In this document: positions 42,230-50,272 of the stretch, piece after piece
Numbering within the stretch: position 1 is the first letter of the stretch
Layout of the letters: each line of letters begins with the position of its first letter
Assembly: GCF_020171655.1 (NCBI RefSeq)
Contig: NZ_JAIVAC010000001.1
Span: forward strand, 682,001 to 746,000
Reading direction: 5' to 3'
Length of the DNA stretch: 64,000 nt
DNA from: Exiguobacterium aestuarii
GTDB lineage: Bacteria > Bacillota > Bacilli > Exiguobacteriales > Exiguobacteriaceae
Position numbers and translations under genes: made by a program
Notes under the pieces: model-generated
Database searches by the model: none
What the model was told of the DNA's origin: nothing
Seen by the model: only the letters and a program-made list of their open reading frames with translations

Positions 42230-43666
42230 ATGGCAAACGATTTCGAGACCGGGGGCGATTACGTCGCATCGAACGGCAACATCAAGGGTTACACGTTCGA
42301 CATCCCCGACTATACCGATGAGATCCTCCTGCTCGACCAAGGAGAAGACCATCGGAAGGTCATCCCGAAACTCATCGAGAAGCACAAACCGCAACGTCTG
42401 CGCATGCTTATGAACCACGAGCGCTATAAGACGGACGCGAGCGGCGTCCCAGTGTTTCATCGGTCGTTCGAGCGGGACGTGACCATCGATAACCGCATCA
42501 ACAACGACTATTTCTCAGAAATCGTCGACATCAAGACAGGGTACTTCGCAGGAAAGCCCGCGGCGTATGCCTATGACAAGCAGGAACAGAACTTTGAGAG
42601 CATCTCGGAGCGGCTGACGGACTTCTTGGAACGCAACCGCATCGCAGACGTCAACATGGAAACGACGAAGTATTGTGCCATCGGCGGCTACTCTGCCCGA
42701 CTGCTCTATATCGACACGATGGGCAAGGAACGCATGATGTACATCCCCGGTCATCAGGCCATCCTCTTGAACGAGGACGGGAACATCATCGAAACGAAGT
42801 ACGCCGTCCGCTACTACGGCAAAGAAGGCAACTATGTCATTCACTTCTATGACGGGTTACGCCGCTACAAGTACCAACAGGACGGCTCAGAGCTCAAACT
42901 GTTAGAGGAGAACATCCACGCCTTCAAGCTCTGCCCGCTGTTCGGCTATCCGAACAACGAGGAACTTATGGGCGACCCGGACAAGGTGCTCGGACTCATC
43001 GACGCCATCGACCGCACCGTCTCGGATGTGAACTCGGAGATCGAGGCGTTCCGTCTGGCATATCTCTTGTTCCTCGGTGCATCCGTCGACCAAGAACAGA
43101 TTGACAACATGCGAAAAAGTGGAGCCATCTCCATACCGGGCATGTCAGGCGAGAAGATAGATGCACGTTTCCTCGAGAAGAACCTCAACGACAGCGCCAT
43201 CGAGAACCATCTCAACCGCCTGCATGACAACATCTATCGTTTCAGTGGTACGCCAGACCTTGCAGACGAGGCGTTCAGCGGCACTCAGAGCGGCGAGTCG
43301 CTCAAGTTCAAGCTGTTCGGACTGGAGACCAAGGCGGCACGCTTCGAGCAAAAGTTCAAAGCGGCAGACACACGAATGTTCGAGGTCATGTCCACCAAGT
43401 GGGCACTCGAGAACCTCGCCATGAACCCTTACAAGGTGTTCGCAGAGTTCAAACGCAACTTCCCGCAGAACCTCGTCAACGAGGCGGACATCCAACAGAA
43501 ACTAAAAGGACTCGTATCCGACCAGACACGCCTCGGGCTCGCCTCGTTCGTGGATGATGTCGAATATGAGCTCGAACTGATGGAGCAGGAGAAGGATGCC
43601 ATCGACCCGCTCGACCTCGACGAGGAGACGGAAGTCCTAGAGGGTGAGACCGATGCCGTCGTTTGA
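42230..43666 (+). CDS. Portal protein (SPP1 gp6-like)
   Basis: A 478-residue portal subunit. RINNDYFSEIVDIKTGYFAG, the VPGHQ-like MYIPGHQAILLNEDG, and FSGTPDLADEAFSGTQSGES with LKFKLFGLETKAARFE are SPP1-type portal blocks. Twelve copies form the DNA channel at the prohead vertex. It ends inside the start of the next gene. AAGGGGGTAAGC precedes the ATG. Confidence 0.92.
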   Translation: MANDFETGGDYVASNGNIKGYTFDIPDYTDEILLLDQGEDHRKVIPKLIEKHKPQRLRMLMNHERYKTDASGVPVFHRSFERDVTIDNRINNDYFSEIVDIKTGYFAGKPAAYAYDKQEQNFESISERLTDFLERNRIADVNMETTKYCAIGGYSARLLYIDTMGKERMMYIPGHQAILLNEDGNIIETKYAVRYYGKEGNYVIHFYDGLRRYKYQQDGSELKLLEENIHAFKLCPLFGYPNNEELMGDPDKVLGLIDAIDRTVSDVNSEIEAFRLAYLLFLGASVDQEQIDNMRKSGAISIPGMSGEKIDARFLEKNLNDSAIENHLNRLHDNIYRFSGTPDLADEAFSGTQSGESLKFKLFGLETKAARFEQKFKAADTRMFEVMSTKWALENLAMNPYKVFAEFKRNFPQNLVNEADIQQKLKGLVSDQTRLGLASFVDDVEYELELMEQEKDAIDPLDLDEETEVLEGETDAVV

Positions 43667-44564
43667 TGACAAACAGAAGGCACTCGAGAAGGCGCAGAAA
43701 CGACGTGAGGTGCTGTTCGAGCGTGAGACTAGACGAATGTATCAGGATATCATCAAGGACGTTCTAGGCGACGTCTCCGCCATCTATGCACGACTGGAGA
43801 AGGATGAACTGACCTATGAGGACATGGCGAAGTTCAACCGCCTCGACTCGCTCGTCAAACAGATTGAGACCCGCTCCAAGCTCCTCACTCAACGACGACG
43901 AAACGCGTTGCTGACATATCTCTCAGACGCGTTCCGCTTTTCTTACGAATACATGGCATTCGGCATCGAGACCGCGGCCATGGCATACCTGAACTACACG
44001 AGCGTGACCACGGAGCAGATCCTTGCCTCCGTGAACAATCCGGTGAAGGGGCTGACGCTGAATGAAACGTTGGAAAAGAATCGTCGTGACATCATTGCCA
44101 CTATCCGCTCCACCGTGACGCAAGCGCTCGTGAGAGGGTCGTCCTACTCGTCGATGGCGAAAGAGCTCAAGACGGTGTTCGAGGGCGATTACAAGAAGGC
44201 TATACGGGTCTCACGCACTGAGGCGCACCGTGTCGTCGAACAAGGAAAATCGCAGGCGGTACAACGAGCGGCGTCGCAGGGAGTCGTCATGATGAAGAAA
44301 TGGAACTCCTCCCGTGACAGCCGTGTCCGCAAAACGTCGAAAGCCAACCACCGAAAGATGGACGGTCAGACGGTCAAGGCGGACGAGCAGTTCAACCTCG
44401 GCAGGGGAATCAAGGCGGATGCTCCCGGAACCTCTGGGGTCGCCGCCCATGACATCAACTGCCGCTGTTTCGTGACCTACACGGTCGAACGTGTCGAGAA
44501 GAAGGAACACGCCGAACTGGCGTCCATGACCTACGAGGAATGGCGAAAGGTACGGCTCAAATAA
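43653..44564 (+). CDS. Minor head protein (SPP1 gp7-like, phage Mu F-like)
   Basis: A 303-residue head morphogenesis protein. The C-terminal part has RTEAHRVVEQGKSQAVQRA, then MKKWNSSRDSRVRKT, HRKMDGQTVKADEQF and HDINCRCFVTY, the classic Mu F/gp7 head domain. The start at 43653 overlaps the portal gene by 14 bases. It is thought to bind the portal and DNA. Confidence 0.9.
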   Translation: MPSFDDKQKALEKAQKRREVLFERETRRMYQDIIKDVLGDVSAIYARLEKDELTYEDMAKFNRLDSLVKQIETRSKLLTQRRRNALLTYLSDAFRFSYEYMAFGIETAAMAYLNYTSVTTEQILASVNNPVKGLTLNETLEKNRRDIIATIRSTVTQALVRGSSYSSMAKELKTVFEGDYKKAIRVSRTEAHRVVEQGKSQAVQRAASQGVVMMKKWNSSRDSRVRKTSKANHRKMDGQTVKADEQFNLGRGIKADAPGTSGVAAHDINCRCFVTYTVERVEKKEHAELASMTYEEWRKVRLK

Positions 44565-44610
44565 ATCAAATCACACGCGGCTCGATTGACGCGATACGAG
44601 GAGGATACGC

Positions 44611-44700
44611 ATGCGGCTCCGAATCGGCTCGGTGATCGAAACGCACAAAAGGAGATTTCATCTATGTTCAAACGTGAAACGAAATACCCGCTCAACCTGA
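44611..44700 (+). CDS. Possible leader peptide before the scaffold gene
   Basis: A 29-codon frame with an excellent ribosome site (GAGGAGGATACGC before ATG) overlaps the first 13 codons of the scaffold gene in another frame. It may be a leader that couples or tunes scaffold translation, or a chance frame. Confidence 0.3.
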   Translation: MRLRIGSVIETHKRRFHLCSNVKRNTRST

Positions 44701-45302
44701 ACCTACAATACTTCGCAGAAGGCGGAGGGGGCAGCGGTGCTAGTGATCAAGGCAGTGGACAAGAGGGCGGCGCAGACAAAGGCGCAGACAATAGCGGCCA
44801 AGGCGCGGCGGCTCCCGTCTTCACACCGGAGCAACAGGCACAGATCGACGCACTCATCAAGTCCGCTCAGGACCAAGTCCGAAACGATTATGGCAAGAAA
44901 CAGAAAGAGTTGCAGACGACTATCGACCAGTTGAAGAATCAAGGGAAATCGAAGGAACAACTCGCACAGGAGGCGGAGGACAAGCTCCTCCAAGGTCAAC
45001 GCGAACTGTTGTCTCAAAAGAACAAATTCCACGCGATCCAATCACTGGCGAAGGAGGGTCTTGATTCAGAACTACTCGATCTAGTCATCGTAAACGAGGG
45101 CGAGGACGAAGAAGCCCGCAACACAGCAACGGACGAACGGATCAAGACGGTCAGCGACATCATCAACCGACTCGTCACCAAGCAGGTCGAGGAGAAGATC
45201 AAGGGCGCAGGGTACAACCCGGGCAACGGCTCGGCAGGCTCTAGCGGTTCCGGCTTCAAATCCATCGCAGAGACGATTCGTGCAAACCAGATCAAAAAAT
45301 AA
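44664..45302 (+). CDS. Scaffold protein (DUF4355-like)
   Basis: A 212-residue protein with the N terminus YPLNLNLQYFAEG seen in many Firmicute phage scaffolds. A Gly/Ser-rich acidic linker (about 20-55), a central Gln/Lys-rich coiled coil (about 65-130) and a helical C-terminal part follow. It guides capsid assembly and is then lost. AAAGGAGATTTCATCT precedes the ATG. It lies directly before the capsid gene. Confidence 0.88.
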   Translation: MFKRETKYPLNLNLQYFAEGGGGSGASDQGSGQEGGADKGADNSGQGAAAPVFTPEQQAQIDALIKSAQDQVRNDYGKKQKELQTTIDQLKNQGKSKEQLAQEAEDKLLQGQRELLSQKNKFHAIQSLAKEGLDSELLDLVIVNEGEDEEARNTATDERIKTVSDIINRLVTKQVEEKIKGAGYNPGNGSAGSSGSGFKSIAETIRANQIKK

Positions 45303-45322
45303 TCGAAAGAAGGTAAACCTAC

Positions 45323-46240
45323 ATGCCTACATTTAACCCAGATAACGTTTTATTGATGAACGCCCGCACGGGTAGCATCCCGACACAATTCGCATCAGAA
45401 ATGATTGGCGAGGTCGTACAGAACTCTGCCGTCATGCAACTCGCTCAACTCGAGGACATGAGCCTCCCGAAGAAAGAAATCACGTACCTCGCTGAAGGCC
45501 CGGGCGCTTACTGGGTCGCAGAAGGGGAACGCATCCAGACGTCTAAGGCGACATGGTTGACTGCTGAGATGGAGGCGAAGAAACTCGGCGTCATCATCCC
45601 AGTGTCTAAGGAGTTCTTGAACTACTCGGTCTCAGACTTCTTCAACATGATCCGTCCGAAAATCGCTGAGGCGTTTTACAAGAAGTTCGACCAAGCGGCA
45701 TTGTTCGGCACGCAGTCACCATATGCGGCAGGGCACTCTATCCTCGCGGCGGCTACTGCGGCAGGTAACACGGTGGCGCACGATGACGCTGAAGCGCTCT
45801 ATGGTCAATTGAACGGACTCATCGGACTCGTCGAGGACAATGAAATCGATCCAGACGGTATCGCGACGGTTCGCTCGCTCAAACAGGTGTTCCGTGGAGA
45901 GCTCGACTCGACTGGTCGCCCGATCTACGTCAAAGGAGACGGTACTGCACCGGACGACATCCTCGGTTTGCCTATCGCTTACGTCAACGGCTCATCGTTC
46001 GACAAGACGAAGGCTGTCGCCATGACAGGTGACTGGGACTATGCTCGTTTCGGTATCCTCCAAGACATCCAATACTCGATCTCTGAAGAGGCGACACTCA
46101 CGACTGTCGTCGATGAAGGCGGGGAGCCGCTCAACCTTTGGGAACGTGACATGTTCGCGCTTCGTGCGACGATGCATGTGGCATTCATGGTCCTCAAGGA
46201 CGAGGCGTTCGCTGTACTCACTCCAGACGTGACACCATAA
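45323..46240 (+). CDS. Major capsid protein (HK97 fold)
   Basis: A 305-residue protein of the HK97 gp5 type without a large N-terminal delta domain, since a separate scaffold exists. Marker segments are PTQFASEMIGEVVQNSAVM, GPGAYWVAEGERIQTSKATW (N-arm/E-loop region), LGVIIPVSKEFLNYS (spine), LPIAYVNGSS and the P-domain end. GAAAGAAGG precedes the ATG. Confidence 0.93.
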   Translation: MPTFNPDNVLLMNARTGSIPTQFASEMIGEVVQNSAVMQLAQLEDMSLPKKEITYLAEGPGAYWVAEGERIQTSKATWLTAEMEAKKLGVIIPVSKEFLNYSVSDFFNMIRPKIAEAFYKKFDQAALFGTQSPYAAGHSILAAATAAGNTVAHDDAEALYGQLNGLIGLVEDNEIDPDGIATVRSLKQVFRGELDSTGRPIYVKGDGTAPDDILGLPIAYVNGSSFDKTKAVAMTGDWDYARFGILQDIQYSISEEATLTTVVDEGGEPLNLWERDMFALRATMHVAFMVLKDEAFAVLTPDVTP

Positions 46241-46253
46241 GGAGGTTTGACTC

Positions 46254-46544
46254 ATGGTTGAAAAGTTAGTGATCATCAAGAAAGAAGGCAAGAAGGCGCT
46301 CGAGGTATCAGAGCGCCTTTATCGTGTGTATTACAAGGGGCTAGGCTACAAGTTGGCTGAAGCCGATGACGCTCAGGTGGTTGACGATAATGACCAAGTA
46401 CCGGACGGGGACAAAGGCGACCAAGAACCCGCACTCGACGAACTCACGAAGGCGGAAATCATTAGCAAGTTGAAAGAGGGCGGCGTCGAACACAACCCAC
46501 GCGACACGAAAGAGGTATTACTCAAACTGTTAGAGGGTGAATGA
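46254..46544 (+). CDS. Small head protein with HeH/SAP-like C-terminal helix pair
   Basis: A 96-residue protein. The C-terminal 35 residues (LTKAEIISKLKEGGVEHNPR...EVLLKLL) resemble the HeH/LEM/SAP-like fold often attached to phage head proteins. An acidic linker joins it to the N-terminal strand KLVIIKKEGKKALEVS. GGAGGTTTGACTC precedes the ATG. Possibly a head fibre or decoration component. Confidence 0.65.
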   Translation: MVEKLVIIKKEGKKALEVSERLYRVYYKGLGYKLAEADDAQVVDDNDQVPDGDKGDQEPALDELTKAEIISKLKEGGVEHNPRDTKEVLLKLLEGE

Positions 46545-46545
46545 T

Positions 46546-46923
46546 GTGACACTTGCAGAACTCAAGGCGCTCCTCGGCATCCCAGTCGAGGACACGAGCC
46601 AAGACATGAAACTCTCGATGTTGCTCGAGTCGGGAATCCTCGCCGCTCAGTCGTACTGTGACAAGCTCGATTTCCTCACACTCGTCGATGCGGAGACGGG
46701 TCTTCTCGTGCTCCCTGCGGCGGTCAAGCTCGGCATCTCGGACTGGGTCAAGGCGAACCAGACCATGAGCGCCCGTCAAGGTGTGACCGCTGAGTCCATC
46801 GGCGGGTTATCCCAGTCGTTCAGTGGTGACGAGACGGTCATCTATGCGACCGCTCAGAAGCACTGGGCACCGTACCATTCAGACGTGCTGTTCATGCCTG
46901 TGAGACGTCGTCATGGGCGTTAA
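46546..46923 (+). CDS. Head-tail connector protein (gp6-like)
   Basis: A 125-residue helical connector protein: TLAELKALLGIPVEDTSQD at the start, YCDKLDF, then AVKLGISDWVKANQ. This is the form of Firmicute gp6-like DNA-packaging/connector proteins after the capsid gene. The GTG at 46546 is chosen because GAGGG lies 9 bases upstream; a GTG three codons earlier sits on that site. It overlaps the next gene. Confidence 0.72.
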   Translation: MTLAELKALLGIPVEDTSQDMKLSMLLESGILAAQSYCDKLDFLTLVDAETGLLVLPAAVKLGISDWVKANQTMSARQGVTAESIGGLSQSFSGDETVIYATAQKHWAPYHSDVLFMPVRRRHGR

Positions 46924-47422
46924 AATCAGGCGACGCAATCCTGACCTATTGAAGGACATCGTGAAGAACGCGAAAAGCATCGATGGTCGGACATTGCGGG
47001 TCGGTGTGATGGAGGACGGGGAGCTCGGCATGATCGCCCACGTCCACGAATACGGGTGCGACATCCGTGTCACTGACAAGATGAGGGCGTATCTCTCCGC
47101 CGCGAAAGGCATCCACCTGAAGAAGTCGACGACCGTCATCCGAATACCGGAGCGGTCGTTCATTCGTGCCGGATTTAACGAGCATGAGGCAGGATGGAGA
47201 CAAAAGGCGAGTGAGCTCATCAACGAGGCGGTGACCGGGAACGTCCCTGTGGACACCATGTTCGACATGCTCGGTCTGGAGCTCGCAGGAAAGATTCAAG
47301 AGTTCGCCCGTGACCTCAAGAGCCCGCCGAACAGCTCGGCGACGAAGATGCTCAAGGGTTCGGGCAATCCGTTGGTGGACACTGGTCGAATGATCGGCGC
47401 CATCAAGCACGAGGTGGACTGA
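46913..47422 (+). CDS. HK97 gp10-like neck protein
   Basis: A 169-residue protein. LRVGVMEDGELGMIAHVHEYG and RIPERSFIRAGFNEHEAGW, with the late NPLVDTGRMIGAIKHEV, are standard blocks of the gp10/minor-tail neck family. It joins the capsid vertex to the tail. It overlaps the connector gene by 11 bases. Confidence 0.85.
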   Translation: MGVKIRRRNPDLLKDIVKNAKSIDGRTLRVGVMEDGELGMIAHVHEYGCDIRVTDKMRAYLSAAKGIHLKKSTTVIRIPERSFIRAGFNEHEAGWRQKASELINEAVTGNVPVDTMFDMLGLELAGKIQEFARDLKSPPNSSATKMLKGSGNPLVDTGRMIGAIKHEVD

Positions 47423-47423
47423 T

Positions 47424-47765
47424 ATGCTATACAACTTTGCAGGTCTGATTCAAAAGTATGAGGTCAGCGTGCCTTACACGATCGAGACGGCAGGCTATCG
47501 AGACCCGGCGACGGGCAGATGGGTGGATGGTATCAAGTCCACAGCGGACAGGCTCATGGCCGTCCTACCTGCCGACAAACAGGCGGTATATGAGAGCGGC
47601 GGTCGAATCACATCGGCGAACCGCATCATTTACAGCCGCTCGGCGCTCGATGTACGAGGGAGCATCCTTTTCGAGGGTGCCCGTTGGACCATCGAGACGT
47701 ATGGTGACTATACGACATATGGCGATTTCTTCCGCTATGTGGCGACGAGGGAGGCGACGGCGTGA
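47424..47765 (+). CDS. Head-closure/stopper-type protein
   Basis: A 113-residue beta-rich protein (YEVSVPYTIETAGYRDPATG, GARWTIETYGDYTTYGDFF) in the position of head-closure proteins of PBSX/YqbH type. It starts one base after the previous gene and overlaps the next by ATGA-like coupling (47762). Function inferred mainly from order and size. Confidence 0.65.
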   Translation: MLYNFAGLIQKYEVSVPYTIETAGYRDPATGRWVDGIKSTADRLMAVLPADKQAVYESGGRITSANRIIYSRSALDVRGSILFEGARWTIETYGDYTTYGDFFRYVATREATA

Positions 47766-48259
47766 AAACCTATGATTCTATCATTCAAGGCTTCTATGCG
47801 CCGTTACGGGGCTACCTGGGGCGTGAGGTCGTCCCTTCCAATGAGGAGGCGCCTCGCCCAGAGCTCCCGTTCTGCTCGTACAATGTCATCAACCCTCGTC
47901 TGGTGCAACATGGGCCGATGAGCGGGCATGTCGAGACGGTCGTGGACGGTGAGACCGTGACGGAACGCAAAGAGACGGACGTCGAGGTCGTGTTCTCGTT
48001 CAACTTTTTCGGACAGACGGATCTCGAGGCGATGTCTCTCGCTTCCAAGGCGGAGGAATACCTCGATTTCGTGGGCGAGTATGAGCTCAACTCGAGAGGG
48101 TTGACCGTGGTCGACATCACGAACGTCCAAGACCGCACATTGTACCTCGGCGACGCCTATGAGCATCGTGTCGGGTTCGATGTACGGTTCAGGGTGAAGG
48201 AAACGAAGGAACGTGTCGTCATCCATACGATCGATGACGCGGAGATCGAACAAATTTAA
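47762..48259 (+). CDS. Tail terminator/neck completion protein
   Basis: A 165-residue protein (SYNVINPRLVQHGPMSGHVE, FSFNFFGQTDLEAMSLASKA, DAYEHRVGFDVRFRV). I recognise this as the LIC_12616-like or neck-terminator type that sits just before the sheath gene in myovirus prophages. It caps the tail tube. Family assignment is moderate. Confidence 0.7.
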   Translation: MKTYDSIIQGFYAPLRGYLGREVVPSNEEAPRPELPFCSYNVINPRLVQHGPMSGHVETVVDGETVTERKETDVEVVFSFNFFGQTDLEAMSLASKAEEYLDFVGEYELNSRGLTVVDITNVQDRTLYLGDAYEHRVGFDVRFRVKETKERVVIHTIDDAEIEQI

Positions 48260-48275
48260 TTGAGGAGGGCATCAC

Positions 48276-49286
48276 ATGGCTCTTTATAAAGACGTGAGCG
48301 TCAGCATTGACGTGTTGAAGCCATCGGGGGCGGTCACATCGACGAACGTGCTCTTGGTGGTCGAGAAGACGGGCGGTTTCGCCTACAAAGAATATTCAGG
48401 GGATGACGCACTCGCATCGGTGGAGCTTGATTTCGCTGCTACGACTGAGGCGTACAAGATGGCGGCGACTTTACTCCGTCAGAACAACCGACCTGAGAAG
48501 ATCGCCATCGTCGGGTTTGACTCGGTGAGCGATTCGGCGGCCGATGTCGTCGAGGACAATCTCAATCAAGATTGGTACTATGTCGTGTTGGAATCGGCTG
48601 ACACGGTCGACCAAATCGCCGTGGTGCAGAAGTTGGATGCACTCGACAACAAGGTCGCCATCCTCCGCTCGAATGCTGTGGCGGATGCTGAGGCGCTTCA
48701 TGCGGCGAACATCGAACGTTACTATGTTCTCTATACGTCAGAGGCGGACGAGTACATCGATGCGGCGTTCGTTGGTCAGTTCGCGGCAGACGCGGCAGGA
48801 AGTGCGACAGCGAAGTTCAAGCAACTCGAGGGCATCACTCCGGTCGAGCTCTCGCTTGCTGATTTCAATGCATTGGAGGCGGTCAATGCATCGTCTTACG
48901 TCACGAAATTCGGCGAACCGCAGACGACTGGCTCGAAATTGGGCGGCGGCGAGTTCCTCGACGTGGTGGCAGGCAACGACTGGATGATTGCGATGCTTGA
49001 ACAGCGTGTCCAAGCGCTCTACATCAAGAACCGCAAGATTTCATATACGCAGGCGGGCGCGAACATGATCGGTGCTGAGGTCGAATCGGTCATGAAGCTC
49101 GGCCTCGACAACGAGATCATCGCAACGGACGAGGCGGGCAACGGCATCTATTCGGTCGTCATCCCGGACGTACAGGCGATGACAGAGGCAGACCGTGCCT
49201 CACGTAAGCTTAAAGGCGTGAAATTCACCTACCGCTTGGCAGGAGCCATCGAAGAGGTAGACATCAAAGGACAAGTATCGTTCTAA
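48276..49286 (+). CDS. Tail sheath protein (DUF3383 type)
   Basis: A 336-residue sheath protein. The start LYKDVSVSIDVLKPSGAVTS, the central VAGNDWMIAMLEQRVQALYI and the end YRLAGAIEEVDIKGQV are typical of the DUF3383 sheath family of contractile tails. Subunits slide and contract to drive the tube through the cell wall. AGGAGGGCATCAC precedes the ATG. The tube gene follows directly. Confidence 0.85.
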   Translation: MALYKDVSVSIDVLKPSGAVTSTNVLLVVEKTGGFAYKEYSGDDALASVELDFAATTEAYKMAATLLRQNNRPEKIAIVGFDSVSDSAADVVEDNLNQDWYYVVLESADTVDQIAVVQKLDALDNKVAILRSNAVADAEALHAANIERYYVLYTSEADEYIDAAFVGQFAADAAGSATAKFKQLEGITPVELSLADFNALEAVNASSYVTKFGEPQTTGSKLGGGEFLDVVAGNDWMIAMLEQRVQALYIKNRKISYTQAGANMIGAEVESVMKLGLDNEIIATDEAGNGIYSVVIPDVQAMTEADRASRKLKGVKFTYRLAGAIEEVDIKGQVSF

Positions 49287-49304
49287 TAGGGAGGGAAAAC
49301 GGAC

Positions 49305-49712
49305 ATGCCAGAATATACTTCATATAATGCCAAAGACACGACAATCACTGCAGATGGCGTCTTTTTGACTGGTTTCGCTGAGGATAAGATCGAGTTCGAG
49401 CCGAACGAGGACGGATTCGAGTACGAGGCGGGAGCGGATGGGGACTTTATCGTCTCTGAGTCAAACGACACATCTGCGACGGTCACGATCACATTGCAGG
49501 CGACATCACCGTCGAACAAGCACATGATGAACCTACTCAAGAAAAAGCAGTTCTTCCCGCTCTGGGCGGTATCAAAGCGTGGCGCACTCACGGAGAAGGC
49601 GGGCGGCAACAAGGCGCGCATCCTCAAGGGTCCTACTGGTACCCTCGGGACGACTGCGGAACCTCGTGAATACGAGATCGTGGTCTTCGACTTCGATAAC
49701 AAGTACGAATAA
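49305..49712 (+). CDS. Tail tube protein (DUF3277/KPP10-type)
   Basis: A 135-residue tube protein (ADGVFLTGFAEDKIEFEPNE, TVTITLQATSPSNKHMMNLL). Pairing with a DUF3383 sheath is characteristic of this myovirus tail lineage. Hexamer rings form the inner tube. AGGGAGGG precedes the ATG, and a terminator follows, lowering expression of the later tail genes relative to sheath and tube. Confidence 0.85.
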   Translation: MPEYTSYNAKDTTITADGVFLTGFAEDKIEFEPNEDGFEYEAGADGDFIVSESNDTSATVTITLQATSPSNKHMMNLLKKKQFFPLWAVSKRGALTEKAGGNKARILKGPTGTLGTTAEPREYEIVVFDFDNKYE

Positions 49713-49720
49713 TCAATAGC

Positions 49721-49746
49721 AAGGGGCGGGAAATCGTCCCTTTTTT
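49721..49746 (+). terminator. Weak terminator after the tube gene
   Basis: Six-bp stem GGGGCG/CGTCCC with one G-T pair, a six-base loop and six T. It probably attenuates transcription between abundant and scarce tail proteins. Confidence 0.65.
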
Positions 49747-49782
49747 ATTTGACACTAATCAAACAAACGGAGGTTTTTACCC

Positions 49783-50058
49783 ATGTCAAAAGCATTCGAG
49801 CAACGCAAGGAAACGATCAACGGCACAGAATACGTCTTCCAGTTCCCGGGACTACGAGCGGCGAACGAAATCTCGGACCGTGCTAAGAACCAGTTCGGCG
49901 TCGTCCAACAGACGAAGATGCAGGACGAATATTTCGCACACGTCGTCGTGTCGCCTAAAGTGTCGTGGGACTATTTCGAGAACGAGAAACCAGAGGACTA
50001 TGCGCAGGTCTTGAAGATCTGTAACGAGGTCTTTCAGGGACCCTTCGCGGGAAAGTAA
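49783..50058 (+). CDS. Tail assembly chaperone, short form
   Basis: A 91-residue protein (RKETINGTEYVFQFPGLRAA, EYFAHVVVSPKVSWDYFE, DYAQVLKICNEVFQGPF) between tube and tape measure genes, the fixed site of gpG-type chaperones. It ends just past CCCTTC and GGGAAAG sequences; a second frame continues the family protein. It keeps the tape measure protein soluble during assembly. Confidence 0.82.
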   Translation: MSKAFEQRKETINGTEYVFQFPGLRAANEISDRAKNQFGVVQQTKMQDEYFAHVVVSPKVSWDYFENEKPEDYAQVLKICNEVFQGPFAGK

Positions 50059-50251
50059 GAGCTATTATCGAGAGAAAGCGAAACGGGACTCGCTCATCTA
50101 CCGCCCGCTCCTCGCAGAAAACTGCTCCGCGACGTACACGGAGCTCAAAGAAATGACGCTCGATGAACTGTATACGCTGAACGCCGCTCTCGACCTGTAC
50201 AACGAGGAAGTGAAGGCGCAGATGGAGAAGGCGAAGCGTGGCAAGAAGTAA
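50057..50251 (+). CDS. Tail assembly chaperone frameshift extension (gpGT-type)
   Basis: A 64-codon frame in the +1 (equal to -2) phase begins where the short form ends and lacks its own start with a ribosome site at its beginning. It encodes REKAKRDSLIYRPLLAE and LKEMTLDELYTLNAALDL, a protein-like helical segment ending before the tape measure gene. Fusion by ribosomal frameshifting at 50039-50056 is inferred. A separate internal ATG at 50151 behind GGAG is an alternative. Confidence 0.7.
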   Translation, partial: KSYYREKAKRDSLIYRPLLAENCSATYTELKEMTLDELYTLNAALDLYNEEVKAQMEKAKRGKK

Positions 50252-50272
50252 CCCGACAAAGGGGGTGGCAAT

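Noticed and set aside
50053-50160. A standard -1 frameshift at GGGAAAG in the tail chaperone
   Set aside because: The heptamer fits the -1 pattern, but the -1 frame encodes only a short Arg/Ser-rich tail. The protein-like extension is in the +1/-2 frame.
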